Positions 44,045-53,884 of a stretch of 64,000 nucleotides of DNA are shown piece by piece. The stretch comes from Bryobacterales bacterium (GTDB taxonomy: Bacteria > Acidobacteriota > Terriglobia > Bryobacterales > Bryobacteraceae). Both the position numbers and the translations under genes were made by a program. The stretch lies in contig JADKID010000005.1 of NCBI GenBank assembly GCA_016721425.1, forward strand, positions 744,001-808,000. The letters run 5' to 3'. Positions within the stretch are counted from its first letter, which is position 1. Each line of letters starts with the position of its first letter. The notes under the pieces were generated by a model. It was given only the letters and a program-made list of their open reading frames with translations. It was not told the DNA's origin and searched no databases.

Positions 44045-44689
44045 ATGCTCCACTTAGCCATAGTTCTGATGTTACAGCAGGCTGCCGCGCCTGTTCCGCC
44101 GGCGGCGGCCCAGCCTGCGCCCGCTCCTCCTGCTGCGGTACAGGCTGCGACGCCCGCGCCCGGCAACGAGCTATTGCAGGTGAAGAACGTTTACATCCTG
44201 CCGATGGGTTCTTCGTTTGATCAGTTCCTGGCCAACCGGCTGACTCGCGGCGGTGTGTTGCAGGTGGTGACCGATCCTGCCAAGGCGGATGCGGTTCTGA
44301 CGGACCGCATCGGCAAGGGCTTGGAGGCGAAGCTCGAGGAGTTGTATCCGGACCCGGCGAAGAAGGCGGCGGCTGAGGCGCAGGCGGCGAAAGAGAAGGA
44401 AAAGGAAGAGGACCGCGATTCGGAGCGGTCCATGCAGATCCATTCAACTCCCTTAGAGCGCGGCGGCTCCGGCGGGCGCGCCAAAGGCACGTTGTTCCTG
44501 GTGCATCGCGGTTCCCGCAACGTCATCTGGTCTGTGTATGAGGCGCCGAGAACAACTCGTCCCAACGACCTGGACGATGCGGCCGCAGTAGTCGTCAGCA
44601 ATCTGGCGTCAGCCATCGGAAAAGAAGCGAAGGCCGCTGGCGTTGCTACAGTGCCTGGGGCGAGGAAGAGCGGCTGGAAGCCCTGGTAA
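44045..44689 (+). CDS. Secreted hypothetical protein
   Basis: 214 residues from ATG 44045 (preceded in frame by a GTG). MLHLAIVLMLQQAAA is a short signal, followed by a Pro/Ala-rich stretch (about 15-42). Then comes a folded part beginning ELLQVKNVYILPMGSSFDQFLANRLTRGGVLQVVTDPAKADAVLTDRIG, of the type seen in LptE/DUF4136-like envelope proteins. A Lys/Glu/Ala-rich charged helix (about 100-135) and a C-terminal GTLFLVHRGSRNVIWSVYEAP beta segment complete it. The only plus-strand gene in the glycan cluster; its 3' end overlaps the convergent glycosyltransferase by 44 nt. Similar proteins occur in other Acidobacteria as I recall; function unknown. Confidence 0.7.
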   Translation: MLHLAIVLMLQQAAAPVPPAAAQPAPAPPAAVQAATPAPGNELLQVKNVYILPMGSSFDQFLANRLTRGGVLQVVTDPAKADAVLTDRIGKGLEAKLEELYPDPAKKAAAEAQAAKEKEKEEDRDSERSMQIHSTPLERGGSGGRAKGTLFLVHRGSRNVIWSVYEAPRTTRPNDLDDAAAVVVSNLASAIGKEAKAAGVATVPGARKSGWKPW

Positions 44690-47012
44690 GTTTGTCCGCT
44701 AGCGTGCGGCGGTAGACGCGTTCCAGTTCGGCGGTCATCACGACCATGTCCCGTTGCGTGGTGACGAAATCGCGCGCCCGGCGTGCCATTTCCTCCGCGC
44801 GGTCCGGCGCATGAAATAGTTCAATGATCTTGTTGGCGAATTCTTCTGGACCGTCTGCCAGGCCGCAGTACCGCCCATCCTGATCGCCGAATCCCTCCGC
44901 GCCGATCCGAGTGGATACCGTGGGGATGCCGGCGGCAAAGGCCTCCAGCAGTTTCACCCTCATGCCGGACCCGCTCAGAATCGGGCAGACGAAGACGGCG
45001 TAATCGTGCAGCGGCTGCTTGATGTCTTCCACGAAACCGCGCAGCTCCACGGAGCCGTTGAAGGTCGGAATGGTGTGCGCGGGCGGTGGGTCGGAGCCGA
45101 TCACAATCAGTTTGGCGTCCGGCTCGGCCCGCAGCACTAGGGGCATTACGTTCGCGAGAAACCAGCTTAGCGCCGCATGGTTCGGCAGGTGGCGGAAGCT
45201 GCCGAGGAAGAGCATGGTTTTTGGTGTTCGGCCGGAGGGGCGGAAGTGATAGTCGGACGTGTGAATGCCGGCGCGCAGATTGTCGTGCATGCGGTTTCGC
45301 AGGGCGGGCAGAAAGGAGAGCAGTTCCCGGCTGTTTTCCGCGGTGCATGTCTGAATCTCGTCAAAGGCCGGCAATAGGTTGATCTCGTATCGCAGCGCCC
45401 GGAGATACTCCATGGTTGCTTTGAGGCGGCGGACAGGCTTCATGCCGGAGAGGCCGCGGGCGATGGACTGAAAATAGATGTCGTGCTCGAAGAGGGTCCA
45501 CGCGATCTGTTGATACGGCCCGACGTACTGTCCCATGTTGGTGTACTCGATCTGTGCAACGTCGATGCCCTTGTTGTAGATCTGCCGGTGGATGAGCCAC
45601 TCGAGTTCCTGGCTGTGGAACTCCCGGACAGCGAACGGCGTCATGGCGCCGATGCCTTTGGGCTGGCCTTCGAGGCGAACGATGAACTCGAGCGATTTCG
45701 TGCAATCCAGCAATACGCTATGGGCCTGCATCTCGTTGGGATCATCGATGAGGGCGATGATGTGGAGATTGGTGAGGCGGCCCAGTTGCTGAACGGTCTG
45801 ATACATGAATACGCCACCGCCGTGAATAGGCGGGCAGATGGGGTACGGCGAAAGGAAGAGGACGTTGAGGCGTTCCGGATGGGGTTGGAGCGTTTGGAAG
45901 CGATCGCGAAAGTAGCCGGCCATCGGACGGCGAAAGGCTTCCGCGTCGTCGATGATGGCGAGAGATCTCGCACTCCAGCGGGCCCGCAGAATCTCTGGCA
46001 GTTGAAGTGTGGCGCGCGCGAGGGCTGTAAGGCTGGCCCGCTCCGGCGAATGTCCTGCGAGATAGCTGAGAATGGCGCCGGCCCATGTGTAGAAGAGATG
46101 TCCGGCTAGGCGCGCGGGTGCGTGGATGTTCTTCCAACTGAAAAGCAGGAAGTTCTTCCCGATGATGCCGTCGATGTAGCTTCTCGAAAACTTCTTGCCA
46201 ATCGTCCCGCGATGCTCGTGCCAGACCTTGCTGGCTGGTTGGTAGAGAACCTTCCAACCGCGCTTCCATGCGAGGTAGCCCAGATCCGTGTCTTCCAGAT
46301 AGAACGGACGGAGTGCGTGATCGAAGCCGCCAAGTTCGAGGAATTTGCGGCGGTCGAATGCCGAGGAGCCGCCGCCCGCGTAGAAGCATGGATAGATCTG
46401 GTCCACCTGGCCATCATCGTAGTGGCGGACTCGCAGCCCGCCCTGAGACCACCATCCCTGCGTGAGCCCCGTTTCTTCCCGGGCCTTGGCTGGATCCGTG
46501 AAGAAGATCTGGCAGGTCACCGCGAAGACTTTGTCATCCGCAAATCCGTCCAGCAGGGGTTGCAGGAGGTCCGGCTCCACCCTCATGTCGCTGTTGAGCA
46601 GAATGACGATGTCGTTCTTCGCCTGTTGGAAGCCGCAGTTGGAGCCCCCGCCGAATCCCAGGTTCGTGGGAAGGGCGATGACGCGGACGGAAGGGAATGC
46701 TTTTGCGAGGAATTCGGCGCTGCCGTCGGTGGAGCCGTTATCCACGACGATGACCTCGTTCTGCGGATTGCCGGCCATGCCTGCGATCACGCTAGGCAGA
46801 TACTTTTCCAGCAGGTCGCGGCCGTTCCAGTTGGGGATCACAACGGAGGCGGCGGTGTTATCCGGGCGGGAGTTCGCCGGGGCGCGGCGGCGGCCGAGGA
46901 GCTTCCACAGCAGGTCAGTGATGGCCAGGGATAACGACGCAATCAGGATAAGCAGCGGAGAGAGAACGGCTAAGGGAAAGAGGCGAATCAGGCGAAGGAG
47001 AATGGCTGGCAT
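44646..47012 (-). CDS. Bifunctional glycosyltransferase: membrane-anchored GT2 fused to GT4
   Basis: 788 residues from ATG 47012. The N-terminal hydrophobic segment at about 7-37 is followed by a GT2 domain at about 55-330 with VVIPNWNGRDLLEKYLPSV, VIVVDNGSTDGS, NLGFGGGSNCGF, ILLNSDMRVEP and FYLEDTDLGYLAWKRGW. A GT4-type domain at about 390-770 has LFLSPYPICPPIHGGGVFMYQ at its start and TMLFLGSFRHLPNHAALSWF, VELRGFVEDI, FVCPILSGSGMRVKLLEAFAAGIPTVSTRIGAEGF (donor-binding E-x7-E region) near the end. Two transferases in one chain imply two consecutive sugar additions. Its ATG directly follows the TAA of the methyltransferase gene (47013-47015). Confidence 0.9.
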   Translation of the reverse strand: MPAILLRLIRLFPLAVLSPLLILIASLSLAITDLLWKLLGRRRAPANSRPDNTAASVVIPNWNGRDLLEKYLPSVIAGMAGNPQNEVIVVDNGSTDGSAEFLAKAFPSVRVIALPTNLGFGGGSNCGFQQAKNDIVILLNSDMRVEPDLLQPLLDGFADDKVFAVTCQIFFTDPAKAREETGLTQGWWSQGGLRVRHYDDGQVDQIYPCFYAGGGSSAFDRRKFLELGGFDHALRPFYLEDTDLGYLAWKRGWKVLYQPASKVWHEHRGTIGKKFSRSYIDGIIGKNFLLFSWKNIHAPARLAGHLFYTWAGAILSYLAGHSPERASLTALARATLQLPEILRARWSARSLAIIDDAEAFRRPMAGYFRDRFQTLQPHPERLNVLFLSPYPICPPIHGGGVFMYQTVQQLGRLTNLHIIALIDDPNEMQAHSVLLDCTKSLEFIVRLEGQPKGIGAMTPFAVREFHSQELEWLIHRQIYNKGIDVAQIEYTNMGQYVGPYQQIAWTLFEHDIYFQSIARGLSGMKPVRRLKATMEYLRALRYEINLLPAFDEIQTCTAENSRELLSFLPALRNRMHDNLRAGIHTSDYHFRPSGRTPKTMLFLGSFRHLPNHAALSWFLANVMPLVLRAEPDAKLIVIGSDPPPAHTIPTFNGSVELRGFVEDIKQPLHDYAVFVCPILSGSGMRVKLLEAFAAGIPTVSTRIGAEGFGDQDGRYCGLADGPEEFANKIIELFHAPDRAEEMARRARDFVTTQRDMVVMTAELERVYRRTLADKLTRASSRSSSPQAL

Positions 47013-48269
47013 TTAGCGGTTCTGGAAGTCCGGTCCTATGCCGAATGTTCGTCCCAGTCGAAGCCAGCGCGAGCCCTGCGCGGCCGTGAGGGTGTCCTGG
47101 AGATGTTGGATGGTCTCCTGCAAGTGTTGCGCCCAGACGGTGCGCTCTTCCACTGTGGACTCCGCTTTGTGCAGGAGGTCCACGCAGGCGCCGAGTTCTT
47201 CCACCTTGGCCGCGAGTTCGGATTCGAGCTTGCGCTGCAGGAGGAGGGCCTTTTCTGTGCGCTCCGCCAGTTCGGATTCCAGAGCGCCGATCTTTCCTTC
47301 GTAGCCGGCGACGGTGACTAGTGCGGCATCCTGCTGTTGCTGCAACTCGATCTGGAGTTCGGCATTGCGCTGCTGGGTGTTCTTGAGGTCGTTCTCCAGG
47401 CTGAGTGCCCACTCAGTGGCCTTGAGTAGCTCGGCGCCCTGCTCCTGATGGAGGGTGTGTAGCTCCGTATGTGTCTTCTTGAGCTCGTTGAGCCACGAGT
47501 CCTTTTGCGCGAGCTCGGTTTCCAGCTTGGCAATATGTTGTTCGCGTTCCCGCAGAACGTTGGTGGCTGTGGGGAGATAGAGATACTGCGGAGCGCCGGT
47601 CTGGTGGGTGAGTGCGCAGACCGCGACGAAAAAGTGACTCGCCTCGGGTTCGGCCGTGACGCGGTCCGTTGCGGTCTCTGCCGCCAGAATGCCCGATCCG
47701 GAAACAGGTTGGAAGGAGATGGCGCCGACGTGGTTTTGCAGGAAGAGCGTGACCGACGGAAATACCGCGGTGAGCTCCGTGCGGAATTCTTCAAACTGAA
47801 ATTCGTGCTGGTGGTAGGGGTTGGGCCCGGCCGTCTTGCGCGTCTCCGCGTAGTAGTTGATGTTGGGCGTGGAGACGATGAACTGCCCGCCTGGCGACAG
47901 GAGACGCTGGGCTTCCAGGAGGAGTACCGACCAGTCGTTCAGATGCTCGATCACTTCAAACGCGACGATGAGGTCGAAGGTGTGATCCGCAAACGGAATC
48001 TGCTGAGCCGGCGCGGCCAGGAATTGGAGATTGGATTCCCGATAGCTTTCGCGCGCTGCCGTGACCGCCTCCTGCGAGAGATCCAACCCCACGACCGAGG
48101 CCGCTACCTTGGCCAGCGCGGCAGAGCCGTAGCCCATCCCGCAGGCGATATCGAGCACCCGTTTGTTGCGTGCCAGACGCGAGGCAAAGGCGTAACGGGA
48201 GATGTGTTCGTTGAAAAGATCCTGGTCCACTTGGCCCGGTACAAGCCGCTCGCCGGTGAATTCAACCAA
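47013..48269 (-). CDS. SAM-dependent methyltransferase with long C-terminal coiled coil (WbdD-like)
   Basis: 418 residues from ATG 48269. Class I methyltransferase at about 1-230: RVLDIACGMGYGSAAL (motif I, about 37-52), VGLDLSQEAV (about 60), FDLIVAFEVIEHL (about 103-115) and LLSPGGQFIVSTPN. From about 240 to 400 there is a continuous heptad-rich coiled coil (for instance LREREQHIAKLETELAQKD and LESELAERTEKALLLQRKLE), then a short tail (GSRWLRLGRTFGIG). Overlaps the Wzt-like gene by 8 nt. In E. coli O9a, WbdD couples methylation (and phosphorylation) of the O-antigen end with a coiled coil that sets chain length; the kinase domain is absent here. Role as chain terminator is inference. Confidence 0.85.
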   Translation of the reverse strand: MVEFTGERLVPGQVDQDLFNEHISRYAFASRLARNKRVLDIACGMGYGSAALAKVAASVVGLDLSQEAVTAARESYRESNLQFLAAPAQQIPFADHTFDLIVAFEVIEHLNDWSVLLLEAQRLLSPGGQFIVSTPNINYYAETRKTAGPNPYHQHEFQFEEFRTELTAVFPSVTLFLQNHVGAISFQPVSGSGILAAETATDRVTAEPEASHFFVAVCALTHQTGAPQYLYLPTATNVLREREQHIAKLETELAQKDSWLNELKKTHTELHTLHQEQGAELLKATEWALSLENDLKNTQQRNAELQIELQQQQDAALVTVAGYEGKIGALESELAERTEKALLLQRKLESELAAKVEELGACVDLLHKAESTVEERTVWAQHLQETIQHLQDTLTAAQGSRWLRLGRTFGIGPDFQNR

Positions 48270-49590
48270 GCTGCGCCTCCCCCACCGGCCGGTGGTCTTG
48301 CAGGCAGGAATTCAGCTCGATCTTGCAGGGTAGGTGGATGTAGCCGTAGACTTGGCCGCCCGTGTGGCTCATCTGCAGCGTAATGGCGTTGTCGATCCAG
48401 TCGCACATGCGGTACGTCATAATCGTGCCGTCAGCGATTGCCGGAGAGAACGAAAAGGCGGCGGGGTAGAGATCCGGAATCTGCAGGTGGAAGTCTACGG
48501 TGAAGACATCGCCTTCTTCCATCACCGGCAGGTCGAAGCCCTCGCGGGTTGTATTGGTGCCTGCGAAATCCACGCCGAGATGATTGCGGAGCATGAAGCC
48601 GACGTTCGGGCGGTCAATGCGCTCGTTCGCGCGGACACTGATGCGGACCACCGCCGGGGCGGACGGTTGGAGCAGGGGGAGTTTTCTGCCGAAAGGATCC
48701 AGCACCGCGATGCCGAGCACCTCGGCGCGCTTGTCGCCGTAGCGGTGGTCGATGTTTGGTATTTCGGTGACCACTTCAGGCGCGCGTCCCGGCCCCACCT
48801 GTTCCTGGGGCAGGCGCTGCTTGAGGTCGAGATAGGCGGAGTCCTTTTCCACCATGGCGGCCAGGTACTTGGCCACTACCCGATCTGTGTCCCCAATATC
48901 GCGGATGCGGCCATGATCCAGCCACATGGTTTGGTCGCCGATGGCCTTCACATCGCCGGTGGCGTGGGAGACGAAGAGGATGGTGATGCCGCGCGCGCGG
49001 AGTTCGTGGACCTTGCGGAGGCAGCGTTGGCGGAAGTAGATGTCTCCAACGGCCAGCGCCTCGTCCACGATGAGGATTTCCGGGTCTACGTGGATGGCGA
49101 CAGAAAAGGCAAGGCGCACCACCATCCCGCTGGAGTACGTCTTGACGGGATGGTTGATGAAGTCGCCGATCTCGGCGAACTCCTCGATCTTGCGATAGAC
49201 CTTGTCGATCTGGGCGGAGTTGAATCCGAGAATCGCTGCGTTCAGATAGACGTTGTCGCGCCCTGTGAATTCCGGATTGAAGCCCGAGCCTAGTTCGAGC
49301 AGAGCGGAGACGCGCCCTCGGACATTGACCGACCCGCTGGACGGGGCCAGGATTCCAGCGACGATTTGGAGGAGCGTACTCTTGCCTGAGCCGTTCTCGC
49401 CGACAATGCAGAACGTCTGTCCCGACGGAACTTGGAAGCTGACATCACGAAGCGCCCAGAAGTCTTCGTGAAACTTCCGGCTGTTGAACGTCAGCAATTC
49501 TTTCAGTCGGTCGCTCGGAGAGTGATAGATCGGATAACTCTTGGAGACGGCCTGGAATTCGATCAGGCTCACGGTGGTGGTTGGCCGCAC
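48262..49590 (-). CDS. Polysaccharide ABC transporter ATPase with C-terminal Wzt-type binding domain
   Basis: 442 residues from GTG 49590 (a second GTG at 49572 is possible). The N-terminal ATPase has FCIVGENGSGKST (Walker A, about 64), GRVSALLELGSGFNPEFTGRDNVYLNA (hallmark of the Wzt/TagH/KpsT subfamily), TYSSGMVVRLAFSVAI (signature, about 155), EILIVDEALAVGD (Walker B, about 176) and FVSHATGDV. After a linker, residues about 285-430 form the Wzt C-terminal beta-sandwich (RAEVLGIAVLDPFG..VGFMLRNHLGVDFAGTNT..YRMCDWIDNAI) that in O9a binds the capped end of the polymer. Exports undecaprenyl-linked glycan with a Wzm permease; none is found in the window. First gene of its transcript. Confidence 0.93.
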   Translation of the reverse strand: MRPTTTVSLIEFQAVSKSYPIYHSPSDRLKELLTFNSRKFHEDFWALRDVSFQVPSGQTFCIVGENGSGKSTLLQIVAGILAPSSGSVNVRGRVSALLELGSGFNPEFTGRDNVYLNAAILGFNSAQIDKVYRKIEEFAEIGDFINHPVKTYSSGMVVRLAFSVAIHVDPEILIVDEALAVGDIYFRQRCLRKVHELRARGITILFVSHATGDVKAIGDQTMWLDHGRIRDIGDTDRVVAKYLAAMVEKDSAYLDLKQRLPQEQVGPGRAPEVVTEIPNIDHRYGDKRAEVLGIAVLDPFGRKLPLLQPSAPAVVRISVRANERIDRPNVGFMLRNHLGVDFAGTNTTREGFDLPVMEEGDVFTVDFHLQIPDLYPAAFSFSPAIADGTIMTYRMCDWIDNAITLQMSHTGGQVYGYIHLPCKIELNSCLQDHRPVGEAQLG

Positions 49591-50095
49591 CCGGGTCTCC
49601 GGGCACAGGGTCCTATCTCGACTCTACTGGACCGCGAAAGTATCTGTCAAATCAGAGGGATAAGAGAAAACAGGGCGACCGCCAACTCCCTCACTGCACT
49701 TCCGCCCATCTTGGGTAGAACTTTGCATCTGTGGCGCGTTGAACCTCTTTTGAGCGGTGCAATGATCCGCGCGTCTGGGCTTCAGACTTCAGCCGGATGG
49801 ACGCAGGAGGCGCACGCACAGGCAGATCAGGCAATTGGTAGCCGCCCCGTCAGGTGGTCTATATCGATGGATCAGCCTCCTGGTTCGGCCTGGCTGCTGA
49901 CGCCAGGGAGATGCCACCACCACCAGCCGTTGCCGGTTGTTGAGTGGCGGAAACCGGTGTCCCATCCCGATCTCTGGCTACAATATGGACCCGCTTTGAG
50001 AGGCTGTCAAGCTATTTCTTGCTATACGGATAATAGGGTCTGAAAGTATCAAATTGACAGCCGGGCACGGCGGAACATAATCTAAATAAGGCACT
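49591..50095. other. 505-nt intergenic region, no gene
   Basis: Lies between the divergent Wzt-like gene and tRNA-Met. A plus-strand open frame (49432-50043) has no protein-like features and overlaps the transporter gene. The region carries the promoter of the glycan operon on one side and of tRNA-Met on the other; CTATACGGATAAT near 50022-50034 contains a plausible -10 element. Confidence 0.6.
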
Positions 50096-50171
50096 GCCGG
50101 TGTAGCTCAGGGGTTAGAGCGACGGTCTCATAATCCGTAGGTCGGAGGTTCAAATCCTCCCGCCGGCACCA
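50096..50171 (+). tRNA. tRNA-Met(CAT)
   Basis: 76 nt with encoded CCA. Acceptor GCCGGTG pairs with CGCCGGC, the anticodon loop CTCATAA (CAT) lies between ACGGT and TCCGT, and the T arm is GGAGGTTCAAATCCTCC. G1-C72 pairing makes it an elongator Met or the tRNA-Ile2 precursor (lysidine-modified), not the initiator; the two cannot be told apart by eye. Confidence 0.93.
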
Positions 50172-50178
50172 TCCCCCC

Positions 50179-51078
50179 TCATTCCCCCACAATCGTTTCG
50201 TAGATCCGCGTCAGATCGTCCATCGAGTAGTACTCGATCTCAATCCGCCCGCGGTTCTCGGATTTCTCGGTGATCCGCACCCGCGTTCCCAACACCCGCT
50301 CCAACTCCAGAATCGCAGCCTTGACGTTTGGATCGATGGCGGCCTCTGTGGCCGACTTCGGCTCCCGCGGCTCACTCATTCGCTGCACCAGGCGTTCCAC
50401 CTGCCGGACCGAGAGGCCCTCCGCCGTTGTTCGGTCAGCTACCTCGATCTGGAGCTCCGGTGTCGGCAGACCAAGAATGGCGCGCGCGTGCCCCATCGAT
50501 AGTCGGTGCTCCGCCAGCAGCAGTTGGATGTCCTGAGGCAGGCGCAGCAGCCGCAGCATGTTGGTGATGGTGGTTCGGTCCTTGCCGGTGCGCTTGGCGA
50601 TCTGCTCGTGCGAGAGCTCGAACTCTTTGGCCAATCGGTCAAAGGCGTGGGCCACCTCAATCGGGTTCAGATCTTCCCGCTGGATGTTCTCAATCAGCGT
50701 GATTTCCATCAGGCGATCATCCGCGAAGTCCTGCACCACCACAGGGACCTTCTCGAGTTCGGCCATCCGGGCGGCGCGCCAGCGCCGTTCGCCGGCAATC
50801 AACTGATACCCGACGGCTGCTTTCCGGACGACCAGCGGTTGAATGATTCCGTTCTCGCGGATGGACTGGGCCAGCTCTGCCAGGCGCTCCGCCTGGAAAA
50901 TGGTGCGTGGCTGCAGCGGGTTGGGCTGGATATCGCCAATGGCTACAAGGAGCGGACCCGGACCGCTGACCGCTACCGGCTCCGCACTCACTGTGGAGGG
51001 CGCGGTTCGATTGGAGCGGAGGAGAGAATCCAGGCCCTTGCCAAGGGCTTTACGCGGCTGATCCGTTGCGCTGCTCAT
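50179..51078 (-). CDS. parB: Chromosome-partitioning protein ParB
   Basis: 299 residues from ATG 51078 with AAGGAGATCC just upstream, inside parA (29-nt overlap). Start MSSATDQPRKALGKGLDSLL is the ParA-interacting N-terminal motif. The CTPase domain shows IQPNPLQPRTIF (about 52), IRENGIIQPLVVRK (about 73) and the GERRWRAAR nucleotide motif (about 97). The central HTH for parS is at about 140-205 (LSHEQIAKRTGKDRTTITNMLRLLRLP). The C-terminal dimer domain has RGRIEIEYYSMDDLTRIYE. Loads on the three parS sites just upstream of parA and spreads as a sliding clamp to organise the origin. Confidence 0.96.
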   Translation of the reverse strand: MSSATDQPRKALGKGLDSLLRSNRTAPSTVSAEPVAVSGPGPLLVAIGDIQPNPLQPRTIFQAERLAELAQSIRENGIIQPLVVRKAAVGYQLIAGERRWRAARMAELEKVPVVVQDFADDRLMEITLIENIQREDLNPIEVAHAFDRLAKEFELSHEQIAKRTGKDRTTITNMLRLLRLPQDIQLLLAEHRLSMGHARAILGLPTPELQIEVADRTTAEGLSVRQVERLVQRMSEPREPKSATEAAIDPNVKAAILELERVLGTRVRITEKSENRGRIEIEYYSMDDLTRIYETIVGE

Positions 51079-51832
51079 TGGCGAGGATCTCCTTTGCGAG
51101 TTTGATATAGCTCTCGGCGCCGCGCGAGCGAACATCGTAGCTGAGAATGGGCTTTCCGAAGCTGGGTGCCTCGGCCAGCCGGATACTGCGCGGGATCACG
51201 GTTTCGAAGATCTCCTCCTGGAAGAAACTCCTGAGATCCGTCGCCACCTGCCGCGCCAAGTTGGTGCGGTCGTCGAACATCGTCAGCAGGACGCCCTCCA
51301 GTCGCAGGTTGGGCTGCAGCGACGCCTTCATGCGGTCAATGGTGTCCAACAACTGCGAGATGCCCTCCAGTGCGAAGAACTCGCACTGAATGGGCACCAG
51401 CACCGAGTCCGCCGCTACCATCGCGTTCACCGTCAGAAGGTCGAGCGCCGGGGGGCAATCGATGATGATGTAGTGGAAATCGGCGCGGAGCGTGTCGAGA
51501 GCTTCACGAAGCCTGAATTCGCGGCGCTCCATATCGACCAGATCCAGGTTTCCGGCCACAAGGTTCTTGTCGGCCGGCACGATCTGCAAGCCCTCAAACT
51601 CCGTGGTTTGGATCATCTCGCGGATGTCCGCGTTGCCCATCAAGGCATCGTAGATCGTAGACATCCCTGGGGTTTTGGCAATGCCCACCCCGGTTGTGCA
51701 GTTCCCTTGCGGGTCCATATCAACGAGTAGGACCTTTAAGTCGTTCGCAGCGAGACTGGCTGCTAGATTGATGGCGGTCGTGGTTTTGCCAACGCCGCCT
51801 TTCTGGTTTGCGATAGCTATGACGCGGCCCAT
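51050..51832 (-). CDS. parA: Chromosome-partitioning ATPase ParA (Soj)
   Basis: 260 residues from ATG 51832. Deviant Walker A KGGVGKTTTA (about 11-20, with the signature first Lys), DMDPQGNCTTG (about 39), Walker B-type DYIIIDCPPALDLLT (about 117-131; YHYIIIDCPP), and VLLTMFDDRTNLARQVATDLRSFF (about 187). The length matches chromosomal Soj proteins, without an N-terminal HTH as in plasmid type Ia ParA. Drives origin segregation by ATP-dependent nucleoid binding. Cotranscribed with parB (overlap), downstream of mnmG and the parS cluster. Confidence 0.97.
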   Translation of the reverse strand: MGRVIAIANQKGGVGKTTTAINLAASLAANDLKVLLVDMDPQGNCTTGVGIAKTPGMSTIYDALMGNADIREMIQTTEFEGLQIVPADKNLVAGNLDLVDMERREFRLREALDTLRADFHYIIIDCPPALDLLTVNAMVAADSVLVPIQCEFFALEGISQLLDTIDRMKASLQPNLRLEGVLLTMFDDRTNLARQVATDLRSFFQEEIFETVIPRSIRLAEAPSFGKPILSYDVRSRGAESYIKLAKEILANEQRNGSAA

Positions 51833-51856
51833 GGTGGAAACGACTATGCTACCAGA

Positions 51857-51872
51857 AGTTTCACGTGGAATA
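51857..51872. promoter_or_regulatory. parS site 1 (14/16 match)
   Basis: AGTTTCACGTGGAATA; the universal parS core is TGTTTCACGTGGAACA. It lies 25 nt upstream of the parA start codon, so ParB binding here could also repress parA transcription. Confidence 0.85.
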
Positions 51873-51896
51873 GGCGAACGAGCCTCTCAGGGAGGA

Positions 51897-51912
51897 TGTT
51901 TCACGTGGAACA
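51897..51912. promoter_or_regulatory. parS site 2 (perfect palindrome)
   Basis: TGTTTCACGTGGAACA, identical to the universal bacterial parS. Its start is exactly 40 bp from the start of site 1. Confidence 0.97.
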
Positions 51913-51934
51913 GTCGAGTAGACCCCAAAGGGGA

Positions 51935-51950
51935 TGTTTCACGTGGAACG
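51935..51950. promoter_or_regulatory. parS site 3 (15/16 match)
   Basis: TGTTTCACGTGGAACG, 38 bp after site 2 and 9 nt from the mnmG stop codon. Three closely spaced sites make a strong ParB loading centre. Confidence 0.93.
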
Positions 51951-51958
51951 TCGGCGTC

Positions 51959-53839
<1,881 letters not shown>

Positions 53840-53884
53840 GCTATCCCAGATATCCTAGTTGATTGTAGCGAGAGGAGTACCACC

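Noticed and set aside
49432..50043. Plus-strand 203-codon frame ahead of tRNA-Met
   Set aside because: Overlaps the Wzt-like gene start antisense, and composition changes abruptly at 49600; no homology recognised.
50096..50171. Initiator tRNA-fMet
   Set aside because: The first acceptor pair is G-C, not the C1xA72 mismatch of initiators, so it is elongator Met or Ile2.
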